The position numbers were made by a program, and so were the translations under genes. A DNA stretch of 64,000 nt, taken from positions 186,001 through 250,000 of the forward strand of contig JADHSM010000002.1 in assembly GCA_016776905.1 (NCBI GenBank), written 5' to 3'. This stretch comes from Planctomycetota bacterium. Lineage in GTDB: Bacteria > Planctomycetota > UBA8108 > UBA1146. The notes beneath the pieces were generated by a model. That model made no database searches, was not told the origin of the DNA, and worked only from the letters and a program-made list of their open reading frames with translations. Shown here in pieces: positions 34,569 to 44,042 of the stretch (the stretch's first letter is position 1; each line of letters begins with the position of its first letter).

Positions 34569-37160
34569 TTACTCCCTGATGGGTTCCTCCTGAGGCTTCT
34601 CTTCAGGGGAAGGGGAGGGAGTCTTTTCTTTAATAGGTTCTGATCGTGCCTCAAGGGCATCTATACGTTCTAGGATATTGTCCCGTTCAGATCGACCTTC
34701 CGCTAGCACTCGTAAGGCACGAACCAAAACAATATCTCCGCTTCCTGGACGACTGGCATCGAGCCGGTCCAATAGCCATGTCCATGGATCACGGGGGAAA
34801 TAACTATTTCCGGCTTCTATACCTCCAGTATTGGAAGCAGCCTCCAAATAGATCGTAAATGTATCCACCACACGAGTTACAGTCCCGCCGACAATCGCCT
34901 CGGAGACAACGGTACGTCCGTCGAGTTCTCTTGCGAGCTGAAGTAATCGGGAAGCGGGTATCTGTACATCATCCGTAAAGGGTGAATCTCCAAGTAGGCT
35001 CAGAGAATCGACCAACTCTTGCCTGAGCGGGGTCCATTCATCTGTGGCGTTCGGAGCTCTCTGGACTAAGTCACCCACAAGTATTTCGAATCTCTTTGCC
35101 TGTAGGCGAACCCACCGATGAAACTTGAGGGGATCTCTCTCTCTCAAATCTGTCGGTTGACCCTTTGCACGTAAGACAGAGATCAGATCCTCTGATCGCA
35201 ATGCATCGGTTCCCCATGATCTGAACTCACCTGATTCATTAAGAACGAATAACTCAGCAAAAATCAAAGACTGATCTGCTGATATCAAGCTCAAGGTCTG
35301 CTGGAGAGCCAGCTTGTAAAGCTCGGAAGTTTCGGGCAACCCGGAGAGAACCTCCATGCAACCATTGATCGCTCCCTGACCACCGATGGAGCCTATCATT
35401 GCCAAAGCAGCGTTACGTTCAGCAACACTCTCGGCAGTTTCCTTGAGAACCATAGAAACCAATAACGGAATCCCTTCAGGAACTCCCAGTCTCCCGATGC
35501 CATTGATGGCGAGAGAGCGCACATTGGATTCTTTTCTAGACTCCATCAATAAACCGTAATACTCAAGAACCCTGGAAATGGAGTTTTGAGGAACTTGGCC
35601 AAACACCAAAGCCTCTAAAACCAATTCGTCGAGCTCGGGTGAAACTTGAGCAACTCGGAAAAGTAATTCGACGGTATCCGGAGAAAACCCAACCGTCCTC
35701 GCAGCGAGCACAAGTCTCCGAAGTTCACCCTCATCTGCGACTTCATCGATTCCCGGTAGGAATCTTTCCAACGCAGCATCGATGTCTTCCACCACTGGCG
35801 ATCGAAGAGCACTCGCAGTCTCCAACGCCTCTCGTGCCAAACGACGGGCTCCATTTCGTAAGTTAGGATTTAATCGTGCGATATGAAACTTCAAAACATT
35901 GACTAAATTTGACTCTGACTCGAAGTCGCTAAATTCTCGAAGTGCGGCCAAACAAAGCAGGGCCAAGTCTTGAAAATCACCCGACCTCTTTGAAGCGTTG
36001 ACATCCCCATTCAGAATCAGAACCAATCGATCAAGAGCAGGTTTGAGCAACTCTGTTCTTTCTGCGGGGCTAGTGGCACTTTCTGCACGCATCAAATCTC
36101 TAGCGAATTGCCCGCTTCGAACTATCGCAGCAGAGCGAATCGAGATGGTTTCTGAAACATCCATAGACTCTAGCAACCATGCGAGATATCGCTGGGGAAG
36201 ACCCGCTTCTCTCAGATGGCGATCAGCTCGGCTCCAGGTGGCCAACTCTTTCGACCGCCCCGCCTCTTCAGTTCGAGAGACGATGCCTTCAAAAATCGGT
36301 TTTGTGTTATTTTCTTTCCACCATTCGACCCACTTCTCACGACCGAGATCAAGTTTCATGAACTCGTTCAAGGATTTCAACACGACCTCTGAAGAACCAT
36401 CTTCTGTGGACCTCAATCGATCGATGGCAGCCTCGACAACATCTCGAGGATCACCCACCGTCAAAACATCAAAGAGACGTCGAATGAGAAGTACATCACT
36501 CGCAACACGGAACTCCGTGATCAAACGATCGCGAACAGTCTCATCCAGTGCCCACTTTCTGAAACTTCGTTCCACCTCTTCAAGGAAGGGCCAGTTCGCT
36601 TCTTGGCGAAGAAGGACGGTCAAAATCAAGATTCCTGTATTACTATTGGTGATCAATTCATCGCTGAGAATCGTCCGAGTTCTTGAGGGATTTTCCAATG
36701 CTTTATCCGTCAGCAGAGCCAACAGAAGAGGATTAATCCACTCGGGTGCATTTTCTCGCTCTAACCGAGCCCCCAATAGAGTCAGAGCTCTAACCCAGTC
36801 CACCGCATCTTCGGATTCGAAAAAGGATGTCACTTTCCCACGCAAGAGTTCATCCGGGTCTGTTGGGACGCCCTCAGTTTCAGTGGGAGGATCCTGAAGT
36901 TCTGGGTCTATCGATAAAGTGGTTTTGACTTCCGACTCTTTCGACAGGATCTCCGCAGGAGAAGATTCGGGGATCAAAGCGGGTTCGACGGGATTCACAG
37001 GGATTTCCTGAGAAACGACGGCTAACGAAAAGCCCAGAACGAAACATGTCATCAGTGCTGTGAATATCACCGGGGAGAATCCCAGAGATAGCCGTCTATC
37101 CTTTTCGCCGATTGGTGTGGACCTTATCTGTCTCAAAGAAAGATTCCCCCTGTAAGTCAT
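34569..37160 (-). CDS. Large secreted or anchored HEAT-repeat protein
   Basis: An 863-aa protein. An N-terminal hydrophobic segment (about residues 28-50, FSPVIFTALMTCFVLGFSLAVV) acts as a signal peptide or anchor. About 700 residues of helical repeats follow, with HEAT-like units such as VEAAIDRLRSTEDGSSEVVL, LAINGIGRLGVPEGIPLLVS and ALAMIGSIGGQGAINGCMEV. It ends in a Glu/Pro-rich coiled tail. HEAT stacks bind partners; nothing else is known. A 299-aa Ser/Arg-rich frame on the opposite strand is a shadow. Confidence 0.75.
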   Translation of the reverse strand: MTYRGNLSLRQIRSTPIGEKDRRLSLGFSPVIFTALMTCFVLGFSLAVVSQEIPVNPVEPALIPESSPAEILSKESEVKTTLSIDPELQDPPTETEGVPTDPDELLRGKVTSFFESEDAVDWVRALTLLGARLERENAPEWINPLLLALLTDKALENPSRTRTILSDELITNSNTGILILTVLLRQEANWPFLEEVERSFRKWALDETVRDRLITEFRVASDVLLIRRLFDVLTVGDPRDVVEAAIDRLRSTEDGSSEVVLKSLNEFMKLDLGREKWVEWWKENNTKPIFEGIVSRTEEAGRSKELATWSRADRHLREAGLPQRYLAWLLESMDVSETISIRSAAIVRSGQFARDLMRAESATSPAERTELLKPALDRLVLILNGDVNASKRSGDFQDLALLCLAALREFSDFESESNLVNVLKFHIARLNPNLRNGARRLAREALETASALRSPVVEDIDAALERFLPGIDEVADEGELRRLVLAARTVGFSPDTVELLFRVAQVSPELDELVLEALVFGQVPQNSISRVLEYYGLLMESRKESNVRSLAINGIGRLGVPEGIPLLVSMVLKETAESVAERNAALAMIGSIGGQGAINGCMEVLSGLPETSELYKLALQQTLSLISADQSLIFAELFVLNESGEFRSWGTDALRSEDLISVLRAKGQPTDLRERDPLKFHRWVRLQAKRFEILVGDLVQRAPNATDEWTPLRQELVDSLSLLGDSPFTDDVQIPASRLLQLARELDGRTVVSEAIVGGTVTRVVDTFTIYLEAASNTGGIEAGNSYFPRDPWTWLLDRLDASRPGSGDIVLVRALRVLAEGRSERDNILERIDALEARSEPIKEKTPSPSPEEKPQEEPIRE

Positions 37161-37359
37161 TTGCGAACTTCATGCTGGCGTATCGCAGGCGCGATGGGGT
37201 CTCCAGAAGTCTGGAAACCTCAAGCCTGAAAACACGGGTTGACTGAAGAGTCCGCCAACTTCGATTCGCCTAAAAAGTAGATCTCGCTTCAAAAAGCGGG
37301 GATCGCATTCCCTAAGTACCGGAATATCAGGACTTGGGGGTAAATGCCAGAAGATCCTA

Positions 37360-37965
37360 CTAGAAGATACCCGTACTGAAGTTGTCATCGGGAGGCGGCA
37401 TCGCTGCATCCGAGTCTTCGTCAGCAGGCTCAGGAACCTTTTCTTCCGTCTTGCCCAAGAAACGAGCTTCAGACTCTGCTTTTTCTCGCTTTAACTGCGG
37501 TTCATGCTGTTCGTCTTCAAGGGGGCCTCTGGGAGCTCTCGCAGCCGGCTTTTCTACCGACTTCTCACGGGAGTCTTCGGAGAATCCATCTTCCTGATCA
37601 TCCAAGAAATTCTCGTATGCATCGAGAACGTGCTCCTGAATTTCTTCACGGAATTCGGTGAGAATAGGATGAGCGATATCGGCATGCAGTTTTGAGCGAC
37701 CCTGCTCCACCTGATCCGACAGAGAGCGATCGATCGAATCGCCGCACTGATTGCAATAGTGACTGCGGACCACATTCTTGAATCCGCACCCGCCACATCT
37801 CACAGTCAGTTTTCTGCTAGGCATCGCAATAAAGAGCCCTTTGCTCCCTTCGATGACACGGATATCACGGACGACGAAACAATTATCAAAGGTGACACTG
37901 CAAAATGCTTTGAGTTTATCTTCTCGAGATCCTGCCGGACTGACTCGAACTTCTGTGATTTCCAC
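37360..37965 (-). CDS. spoVG: SpoVG-family regulator with inserted zinc ribbon
   Basis: The first 70 residues match Spo[23 protein letters not shown], then [15 protein letters not shown] and [10 protein letters not shown]. In place of the usual short end comes a zinc ribbon [19 protein letters not shown] followed by a helical, charged tail of about 100 residues. SpoVG is a nucleic acid-binding regulator in Bacillus and Listeria. The GTG at 37965 (MEITEV) is chosen because it aligns with the known SpoVG start and has AAAGGTGA upstream. It lies downstream of ispE. Confidence 0.85.
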   Translation of the reverse strand: MEITEVRVSPAGSREDKLKAFCSVTFDNCFVVRDIRVIEGSKGLFIAMPSRKLTVRCGGCGFKNVVRSHYCNQCGDSIDRSLSDQVEQGRSKLHADIAHPILTEFREEIQEHVLDAYENFLDDQEDGFSEDSREKSVEKPAARAPRGPLEDEQHEPQLKREKAESEARFLGKTEEKVPEPADEDSDAAMPPPDDNFSTGIF

Positions 37966-38110
37966 GGTGCTCACCTTTCATCGGTACGAGGTGGCACACT
38001 CCTCCAGGAGAATAATGTCCCACTACGTATGTCCCACAATTCGCGCCACGAGATGCTGCAAAAAATCCGATATCGAATATTCACATTCTTATATGCCGGG
38101 CGAAGAACCC

Positions 38111-39076
38111 TCAACTTGTGAGAAGAGGAACGACTTTAATTTCACCCGAGTGAATATTCGAACTTTCTCTTCGATCTTCAGATACTGATTCCTTAAGTGT
38201 CTGCCCAAGAAGCTTAAGTGTCTGCCCGAGAAGATCGCTATCTTCCTGAGCAAACTTACGTTGAGCTGACAGTATCACGAAGCCAGAGCCACTCCCGGTC
38301 ATGAGCCACCGACCGGCAAAATGTACTTCCAGTAAATCTGCAATGATTCGGATCCGAGGATCAACAATCTTCGCAGCTTCCAGAAGCCTATTATGTAATT
38401 GATGCTTCCAAGACTCGGAGTCCTTGAAGATCAACTGGTTGAAATTGCGGCAATTTGTGGCGTAAGTCAAGGGACCGGTCAAACCGGAGTACACATCTGC
38501 GGTCCCCAAACCAAAGTCGGGTTTCCAAATACAGGCGTACATTTCAGTATTTCCGAAGAGTGGCTGTGATACCGGCTCGATAAGCTCTCCCCGGCCTCTG
38601 ACGACAGCAGGCCCTTGCCCTAGGAAAAAAGGGATATCGGAACCCAATAAGCGAGCATCCATTAGAACTCCGGCCCATCCCCGAGGATCAGGAGTCCACT
38701 CATGCAGGCAAGCGAGAGTTGCAGCGGCATTGCTGCTCCCCCCACCCAAGCCGGCTTCTGCCGGGATCGATTTCTTCAATACGATGTGCACAGGATCGAT
38801 GTCACGACTCCTTCGTGCCTGGTGCAATGCCTTCATGACAAGGTTGCTACTATCTTCCGGAGCGGCTCCACCCTGTACTTTTAAGTCATCTCTCGTTTTT
38901 GAAAACTGAAAGGAGAGGTGGTCGTACCAGCCGACCGGCTGCATCAGGGAAACGATTTCATGAAATCCATCATCTCGCTTACCGAGAACTTCCAGCCAGA
39001 GATTAATTTTTGCCGGAGTTAAAACAGAAATTCCAAGTTCGTCTCGTGACTCTACTTGAAGAAGTGAAGCCATCAT
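38111..39076 (-). CDS. ispE: 4-(cytidine 5'-diphospho)-2-C-methyl-D-erythritol kinase
   Basis: A GHMP kinase of the non-mevalonate isoprenoid route. It has TPAKINLWLEVLGKRDDGFHE, the ATP loop PAEAGLGGGSSNAAA and a late MTGSGSGFVIL. The 321-aa length is at the long end because the C-terminus includes a duplicated LLGQTLK unit and a Ser-rich end. It overlaps the panC stop by 4 bases. No other isoprenoid gene is in the window. Confidence 0.9.
   Translation of the reverse strand: MMASLLQVESRDELGISVLTPAKINLWLEVLGKRDDGFHEIVSLMQPVGWYDHLSFQFSKTRDDLKVQGGAAPEDSSNLVMKALHQARRSRDIDPVHIVLKKSIPAEAGLGGGSSNAAATLACLHEWTPDPRGWAGVLMDARLLGSDIPFFLGQGPAVVRGRGELIEPVSQPLFGNTEMYACIWKPDFGLGTADVYSGLTGPLTYATNCRNFNQLIFKDSESWKHQLHNRLLEAAKIVDPRIRIIADLLEVHFAGRWLMTGSGSGFVILSAQRKFAQEDSDLLGQTLKLLGQTLKESVSEDRRESSNIHSGEIKVVPLLTS
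38192..38233 (-). repeat. 21-bp in-frame duplication in ispE
   Basis: Two adjacent 21-base units differing at one position (CTTAAGTGTCTGCCC then AAGAAG or GAGAAG on the plus strand). The coding strand gives LLGQTLK twice near the IspE C-terminus. Confidence 0.9.
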
Positions 39077-39951
39077 CGAGGGTGTACCAAAGCCATATTA
39101 TCAATCAGTCTGACCTCGCCCACCCGAGCGGCGAGGCATGTCACAGCATCTGGGCTTTCTGACAAATCTTGAAGGGGCTGCAATGAAGATCGATCCAATA
39201 TTTCCAGATACTCCAGAGAGACTTCCGCCGGCAACAGACTTCGAGCGTCTTTCAATAACTTCTCGACATTCATCTCTCCTGCGGCATGACTTGAAACTAT
39301 TTGGCCGAGAACTGCGGAGAGACTGAGAGCCGTCACCCTCTCTTCGTCTGAAAGACGAACATTCCGGCTCGACATCGCTAATCCATCCGGCTCTCGAACA
39401 AGAGGACAACTTACGATTTTTAGCGGCAAGTTCAAATCTTGAGTCATTCGTTCGATAATCGTGACTTGCTGAAGGTCTTTCTCTCCAAAGTAGGCATGAG
39501 TCGGTTGAAAAATATTGAACAACTTCAATACGACAATACACACTCCACCGAAATGGTGAGGTCTCGAAAGGCCACAAAGACGCTCCGACAACTCCGGAAC
39601 AAAAACTTCTGTAGAAAAGCCCGGGGGATACAAAAGCTCCGCTTGACCCAGCCAGACGAGATCGACACCGGCCTCACGAGCCTTCTCGAGGTCTTTTTTG
39701 AGAGTGCGGGGGTATTCAGACAGATCTTCACCAGGAGCGAACTGTGTGGGATTCACGAATATCGTCAAGGCCACCTGATCGCATTCTTCTCTCGCAGCTC
39801 GAACAAGAGACAGGTGCCCTTCGTGTAAAGCCCCCATGGTGGGAACGAGGGCCAGACTCTCCCCTGCGGGAAGTTGCCCCCTCCAGGTCCGAACGGCTTC
39901 AATCAAGGAAGGCGGATTCGACCCACTCTGATCATGACCGAGAATTATCAT
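39073..39951 (-). CDS. panC: Pantothenate synthetase (pantoate--beta-alanine ligase)
   Basis: ATP-dependent condensation of pantoate with beta-alanine. Its motifs are VPTMGALHEGHLSLV, FVNPTQFAPGEDLSEYPR, HFGGVCIVV, YFGEKDLQQ and SSRNVRLS. The ATG at 39951 (MIILGHDQ) is preferred: it overlaps the folK stop as ATGA, and the longer start at 40014 has no ribosome site. No panB or panD is in the window. Confidence 0.93.
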   Translation of the reverse strand: MIILGHDQSGSNPPSLIEAVRTWRGQLPAGESLALVPTMGALHEGHLSLVRAAREECDQVALTIFVNPTQFAPGEDLSEYPRTLKKDLEKAREAGVDLVWLGQAELLYPPGFSTEVFVPELSERLCGLSRPHHFGGVCIVVLKLFNIFQPTHAYFGEKDLQQVTIIERMTQDLNLPLKIVSCPLVREPDGLAMSSRNVRLSDEERVTALSLSAVLGQIVSSHAAGEMNVEKLLKDARSLLPAEVSLEYLEILDRSSLQPLQDLSESPDAVTCLAARVGEVRLIDNMALVHPR

Positions 39952-40427
39952 CCCGGAGACCCTTCCAAAGAAGACGGCAATGCATTGAGCAGTTCCTGAA
40001 CTGTTTTTCCCCAAACAGGAATATTGAAATCAGGTTCGAGATCAGCCCAGGGACCCAATACAAAACGACGTTCTGACAATCGGGGATGAGGAATTTTTAG
40101 AAACTCATCCTCCATGTGAAACTCACCGAAGGTCAAGATATCGATATCGATAGTTCTCGGTCCCCAAAGTTCATTTCGCTCTCGCCCCATTCCCAGCTCA
40201 ATCTCTAAACAAATTTCGAGAGCTTTCTGGGGAGTGCGCGAACTGTAACCCTTGACCACTTGGTTGAAATACTTTCCCTGTGGAGGGCCCACCGGTTCGG
40301 TTTCATGAATCGGGGAACTGATCATCTGAGACAATAAGCGAGATGAGATCTGCTCTCTGGCACTTTCTAAATGAGCGCCTCTATCTCCTAGGTTCGAACC
40401 CAGCGCCAGTCGGACCGGGTACTCCAT
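39948..40427 (-). CDS. folK: 6-hydroxymethyl-7,8-dihydropterin pyrophosphokinase (HPPK)
   Basis: Makes the pyrophosphate ester that folate synthesis needs. It has ALGSNLGDRGAHL, the substrate loop ETEPVGPPQGKYFNQVV, RNELWGPRTIDIDILTFG and HPRLSERRFVLGP. The 159-aa length is normal. The ATG at 40427 follows a GGAGG box and overlaps the pssA stop. It complements folE at 4.1 kb. Confidence 0.93.
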   Translation of the reverse strand: MEYPVRLALGSNLGDRGAHLESAREQISSRLLSQMISSPIHETEPVGPPQGKYFNQVVKGYSSRTPQKALEICLEIELGMGRERNELWGPRTIDIDILTFGEFHMEDEFLKIPHPRLSERRFVLGPWADLEPDFNIPVWGKTVQELLNALPSSLEGSPG

Positions 40428-41341
40428 CACTCCTCCACACCATCATTTTCGAGACCCTCAGACGTCGAGGTGTCTCCTGTGACAGGAGGATTCGAAACAG
40501 AACGACGAAATGGTTTCGTCACAAACGCAAGGAATGGGGATATTCCGTATATAGAGAATCCCAGCAAGATCATCGGTTCAGCGAAAAAGACGAGCAGGGT
40601 AATGCCGAACACAAAACTGGTGAAGCGGTCGAATTGCATTCCTCTGCTGAGAAGAACTGTACCCATGTGAATGTATCGAATTCGTTGAGACACCATGAGG
40701 TATCCCAAGACAAAACAGGTCACAGGAAGATAAGAAACTATATTCAGATTGACGATTTCAACCCAATCAGGGGAAGTCGAATTCAATAGTTTGAGGTCCC
40801 AGGATTCCCACCGACGAAGCCAGAAGAAACAAATGACCAATCCGGCAACGATACCAGCAGCCCCCGGAGTAGGAAGACCCACAAATGCGTCACTGTCCTC
40901 CTGATGATCGCTGTCTGCCTTGATGGAATTGAAACGAGCGAGGCGGAGAAGAGCGCCCAAAAAATATGCCAACGAGAAGAGCCACATCAATCGCCCTATC
41001 GGCGTCACGATGTTGTCCGCATCCGAATGGTGGAACATGGCGAGCGCAAGCCCAGCAGGAGCCAAGCCGAACGAGACCAAATCCGCAAGGGAATCGAGTT
41101 GAGCCCCAAGGGTCGTTCCCCCACCCGTCACTCGCGCTACTTTGCCATCAAAGACGTCGAAGAGCATGCCTATGAGAATAAACCAAGCGGCCTTCTCTAG
41201 TCTTTCGAGAGGATCTGAGACCCCTCCCTCAAGACTTCCGGCAATCAACGTCAATGCAATGAAGCCGCAAACTGCATTGCAGAGCGTGATGGTATTAGGA
41301 ATGAAGGCGATTCTTCTGGAAGCCTCACTTGGTCCAGTCAC
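40427..41341 (-). CDS. pssA: CDP-diacylglycerol--serine O-phosphatidyltransferase
   Basis: A membrane enzyme of phospholipid synthesis. The CDP-alcohol phosphotransferase motif is visible as DVFDGKVAR...TTLGAQLDSLADLVSFG. About six to eight membrane segments follow (for example VAGLVICFFWL and FGITLLVFFAEPMILLGF). The GTG at 41341 is proposed as the start because the upstream TTG at 41359 lies well inside psd; the exact start is uncertain. The product is the substrate of the overlapping psd gene. Confidence 0.9.
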   Translation of the reverse strand: MTGPSEASRRIAFIPNTITLCNAVCGFIALTLIAGSLEGGVSDPLERLEKAAWFILIGMLFDVFDGKVARVTGGGTTLGAQLDSLADLVSFGLAPAGLALAMFHHSDADNIVTPIGRLMWLFSLAYFLGALLRLARFNSIKADSDHQEDSDAFVGLPTPGAAGIVAGLVICFFWLRRWESWDLKLLNSTSPDWVEIVNLNIVSYLPVTCFVLGYLMVSQRIRYIHMGTVLLSRGMQFDRFTSFVFGITLLVFFAEPMILLGFSIYGISPFLAFVTKPFRRSVSNPPVTGDTSTSEGLENDGVEE

Positions 41342-42041
41342 CCAGCACCGTCTTTCCACCTTGTACCTTGTCGCCCACTTTCACTGTGGACTTGAAAGGA
41401 ATTCCATCTCTCGAAGGAATAATGATTTCTGTCTGAGAACCAAATCGAATCATACCGAAATCGAATCCCCTCTTCACTTCATCCCCTACCTTGAGGGGAC
41501 AAACAATTCTTCTTGCGATCAGTCCAGCAATTTGGCGAACGAGGATGGGAACACCATCCGAGCTCATGAGCCCGATCTCTTGTCTTTCGTTTACTTCTCT
41601 AGCCTCTGCACCCACAGCACTACGGAATTCGCCCTCGACGTAGCGCAGATGTTCAATGACTCCATCGACGGGGATCCGATTCACATGAACATTGAAGACT
41701 GACAGGAAAATGTGAATTCGTAACGCAGGTCCATCGACGTACGATTCATCATCGACAAGGTCGACACCTATCACCTTGCCATCAGCAGGAGAAATCGGTT
41801 GATCTCCCGCAGGTGCCATACGACGAGGATTTCTGAAAAAGTTGAGAGCGAAGAGCCAAAGAGCTCCGCAGAAGATCCAGCCGCCGAGTCGAAGCGTCTC
41901 GCTGAGCCCTTCCAGCAAGATCAAGGAAAGGGATCCGGCCGCACAAAACAGCGATATCCAAGCAATCACGGGTGTCCCGTGACGTGTCAGTCGGTCCCCC
42001 AACAATCCTTTGCTCTGCACTTCCTGAGTCTCTGTCTTCAT
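41325..42041 (-). CDS. psd: Phosphatidylserine decarboxylase proenzyme
   Basis: Makes phosphatidylethanolamine from the PssA product. The short PSD-A type of 238 aa: two N-terminal hydrophobic segments, then SPADGKVIGVD, IFLSVFNVHVNRIPVDG, and the self-cleaving Gly-Ser in MIRFGSQTEIIIP that yields the pyruvoyl cofactor. It overlaps pssA by 17 bases, a common arrangement. The ATG at 42041 is used. Confidence 0.92.
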   Translation of the reverse strand: MKTETQEVQSKGLLGDRLTRHGTPVIAWISLFCAAGSLSLILLEGLSETLRLGGWIFCGALWLFALNFFRNPRRMAPAGDQPISPADGKVIGVDLVDDESYVDGPALRIHIFLSVFNVHVNRIPVDGVIEHLRYVEGEFRSAVGAEAREVNERQEIGLMSSDGVPILVRQIAGLIARRIVCPLKVGDEVKRGFDFGMIRFGSQTEIIIPSRDGIPFKSTVKVGDKVQGGKTVLGDWTK

Positions 42042-42177
42042 CCACTCAACTCCTGACTGCCCGATCGGTTGACATGTGGGGTCCTGGACACAGACAATCC
42101 ACAGACCACATCGTGAGGCATCGATCTGGCTGAGGCAACTATCCCTGTAGATTCAGGGACAAAGGAACCTCCAGACA

Positions 42178-43467
42178 ATGAAGAAACGGAATTTCAAAAT
42201 GAGCACCATTTCACAATTGCAGGGCCGCATGGTCCTCGACAGTCGAGGATTCCCCACAGTCGAAGCAGAGTGCATTCTCTCAGATGGTAGCCGGGGATCG
42301 GCTCTCGTTCCCTCAGGGGCCTCCACAGGGGAAGCGGAGGCTCTAGAACTCCGTGACGGTGGCTCAGAGTGGGGTGGCAAAGGTGTCGAAAAAGCCCTGT
42401 CCCACATCAATGGAGAGATTTCGAATCTGCTGCAGGGCCATGAGGCGAGAGACCAAGAGTCTATCGATCGAGTTCTCTGCGAAGGAGATGGAACAGAAAA
42501 CAAGGAACGTTGGGGAGCCAACTCTATATTGGCAGCTTCGATGTCGGTTTGCCGAGCAGCAGCCGCCAGTTGCCAATTACCCCTCTATCGATATATCGGA
42601 GGCCCTTCTTCGGTCAGATTGCCGATCCCGCTGATGAATGTGATCAATGGCGGCGCCCATGCGGACAACTCGGTCGACGTTCAGGAATTCATGCTGGCCC
42701 CAACAGGCTTCAATGATTTCAGGTCCGCACTGAGAGCCGGAGTAGAGGTCTATCACGTTCTGAAGAAAAGGCTCAAGGCCGCTGGCCTGGTCACTGCTGT
42801 CGGCGACGAAGGTGGCTTTGCTCCCGATTTCGAAAGCGATATCAAAGTTCTTGAAGAACTATCCCACGCGATTCACGAGACGGGCTACACCCTCGGTCAT
42901 GACGGCCAGTTCACCTTCGCCCTGGACGTGGCCGCCAGCGAACTGCATCAGGCGGGACATTACCATCTCGATTCCTCCGGTGAAAAATTATCCTCGGGCG
43001 AAATGGTGCAACACTGGGTCGATCTTGCGGAGAAATTCCCCTTCACGAGCATTGAAGACGGATTGGACGAGGAAGATTGGGAAGGCTGGAGTCAATTGAC
43101 TCGGGAACTCCCAGCGGTACGCATGGTCGGAGATGACCTCTTCGCAACCAACCCCACTCGTATCCAGCGTGGGATCGAAGTCGGAGCAGGCAACGCTCTA
43201 TTGGTCAAACTGAACCAGATCGGAACCGTCTCTGAAACTCTTCAGGCGATAAAGATTGCCTCGGAAGCCGGATTCAGAATCGTCATTTCGCACCGGTCCG
43301 GAGAGACTGAAGACGATTTCATCGCAGATCTAGCAGTCGCCACAGGATCAGGCTGGATCAAAACAGGAGCTCCATGCCGATCAGAGAGAAATGCCAAGTA
43401 CAATCGTCTTCTGCGCATCGAGGAGGATCTGGGAGAGTCTGCGATTCTGGGACCCTTGCAGTTTTAG
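42178..43467 (+). CDS. eno: Enolase
   Basis: The glycolytic 2-phosphoglycerate dehydratase. Motifs: [105 protein letters not shown] and [15 protein letters not shown]. Acid and Lys residues for Mg and catalysis are intact. The 429-aa length is normal. The start is ATG 42178 or the in-frame ATG 42199; the former has AAAGGAA upstream. Confidence 0.96.
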   Translation: MKKRNFKMSTISQLQGRMVLDSRGFPTVEAECILSDGSRGSALVPSGASTGEAEALELRDGGSEWGGKGVEKALSHINGEISNLLQGHEARDQESIDRVLCEGDGTENKERWGANSILAASMSVCRAAAASCQLPLYRYIGGPSSVRLPIPLMNVINGGAHADNSVDVQEFMLAPTGFNDFRSALRAGVEVYHVLKKRLKAAGLVTAVGDEGGFAPDFESDIKVLEELSHAIHETGYTLGHDGQFTFALDVAASELHQAGHYHLDSSGEKLSSGEMVQHWVDLAEKFPFTSIEDGLDEEDWEGWSQLTRELPAVRMVGDDLFATNPTRIQRGIEVGAGNALLVKLNQIGTVSETLQAIKIASEAGFRIVISHRSGETEDDFIADLAVATGSGWIKTGAPCRSERNAKYNRLLRIEEDLGESAILGPLQF

Positions 43468-43536
43468 GGCGTTCCTGATCTACTGCGTCTAACAGATCTG
43501 CCCACTGTTGGCCGCCCCGATTGGAGACTGGACCCG

Positions 43537-43893
43537 TTGTCCTCTGATTCCACTGTTGCAGCAAAAATCTTGAGCTTCTCAAGACGCCTCTGTGAATTTA
43601 ATTCAGCCCAGTTTGGGGCCATCCTATTGGGTTCCTCTTTGCTTTTTTTCACCCAAATTCTTGCCCCTGCCATCGAGGGACGAGACGCTTTGGATGAAAC
43701 ACTGGCGTCGACGCAACAACAGGTCGAGATCCGCAAAAAAGAACTCGCCGATGGCAAGAACTTATCCAATGCTTTGAAGTTTGATGAGTTTATTCAGTGG
43801 ATTCAGTATCGGAAAAACGCCCAGCATAGAGACCTCAAAGAATTCAGGCTGGATCTGTTCCTCGAATCCCCTCAGCAGGGCATCGATTCCTAA
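43537..43893 (+). CDS. FtsB/DivIC-like septum formation initiator
   Basis: A 118-aa protein: one transmembrane helix (about residues 22-42, FGAILLGSSLLFFTQIL) followed by a coiled coil (ETLASTQQQVEIRKKELADG), the layout of FtsB-type divisome proteins. The position directly after eno also matches eno-ftsB order in Pseudomonas and relatives. A TTG at 43537 with GGAGA 8 bases upstream is the likely start. The sequence itself is divergent, so the role rests on fold type and neighbour. Confidence 0.65.
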   Translation: MSSDSTVAAKILSFSRRLCEFNSAQFGAILLGSSLLFFTQILAPAIEGRDALDETLASTQQQVEIRKKELADGKNLSNALKFDEFIQWIQYRKNAQHRDLKEFRLDLFLESPQQGIDS

Positions 43894-44000
43894 ACTTTGA
43901 CAGAATTCCTGTCCCTGAAATCATGACATTATTGCGGAGCTCACAGCATCCCGATTACTACATAATTGTGGAGAGAGCCGTCATTCAGAAGAGTCGGGTT

Positions 44001-44023
44001 ACGAGCAGGCAATGCCTGCTCGT
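44001..44023. terminator. Probable bidirectional terminator hairpin
   Basis: A perfect 10-bp inverted repeat ACGAGCAGGC / GCCTGCTCGT around AAT, between the ends of the ftsB-like gene (plus) and the LysM gene (minus). No long U tract follows on either strand, so it may be weak or rho-assisted. Confidence 0.6.
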
Positions 44024-44042
44024 AGGGATGGCCCCTTAGTGA

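Noticed and set aside
35998-36897. Long 299-aa frame on the plus strand opposite the HEAT-repeat gene
   Set aside because: Composition is Ser/Arg-rich and repetitive, with no ribosome site and no recognisable domain; it is an antisense shadow of a well-supported 863-aa gene.
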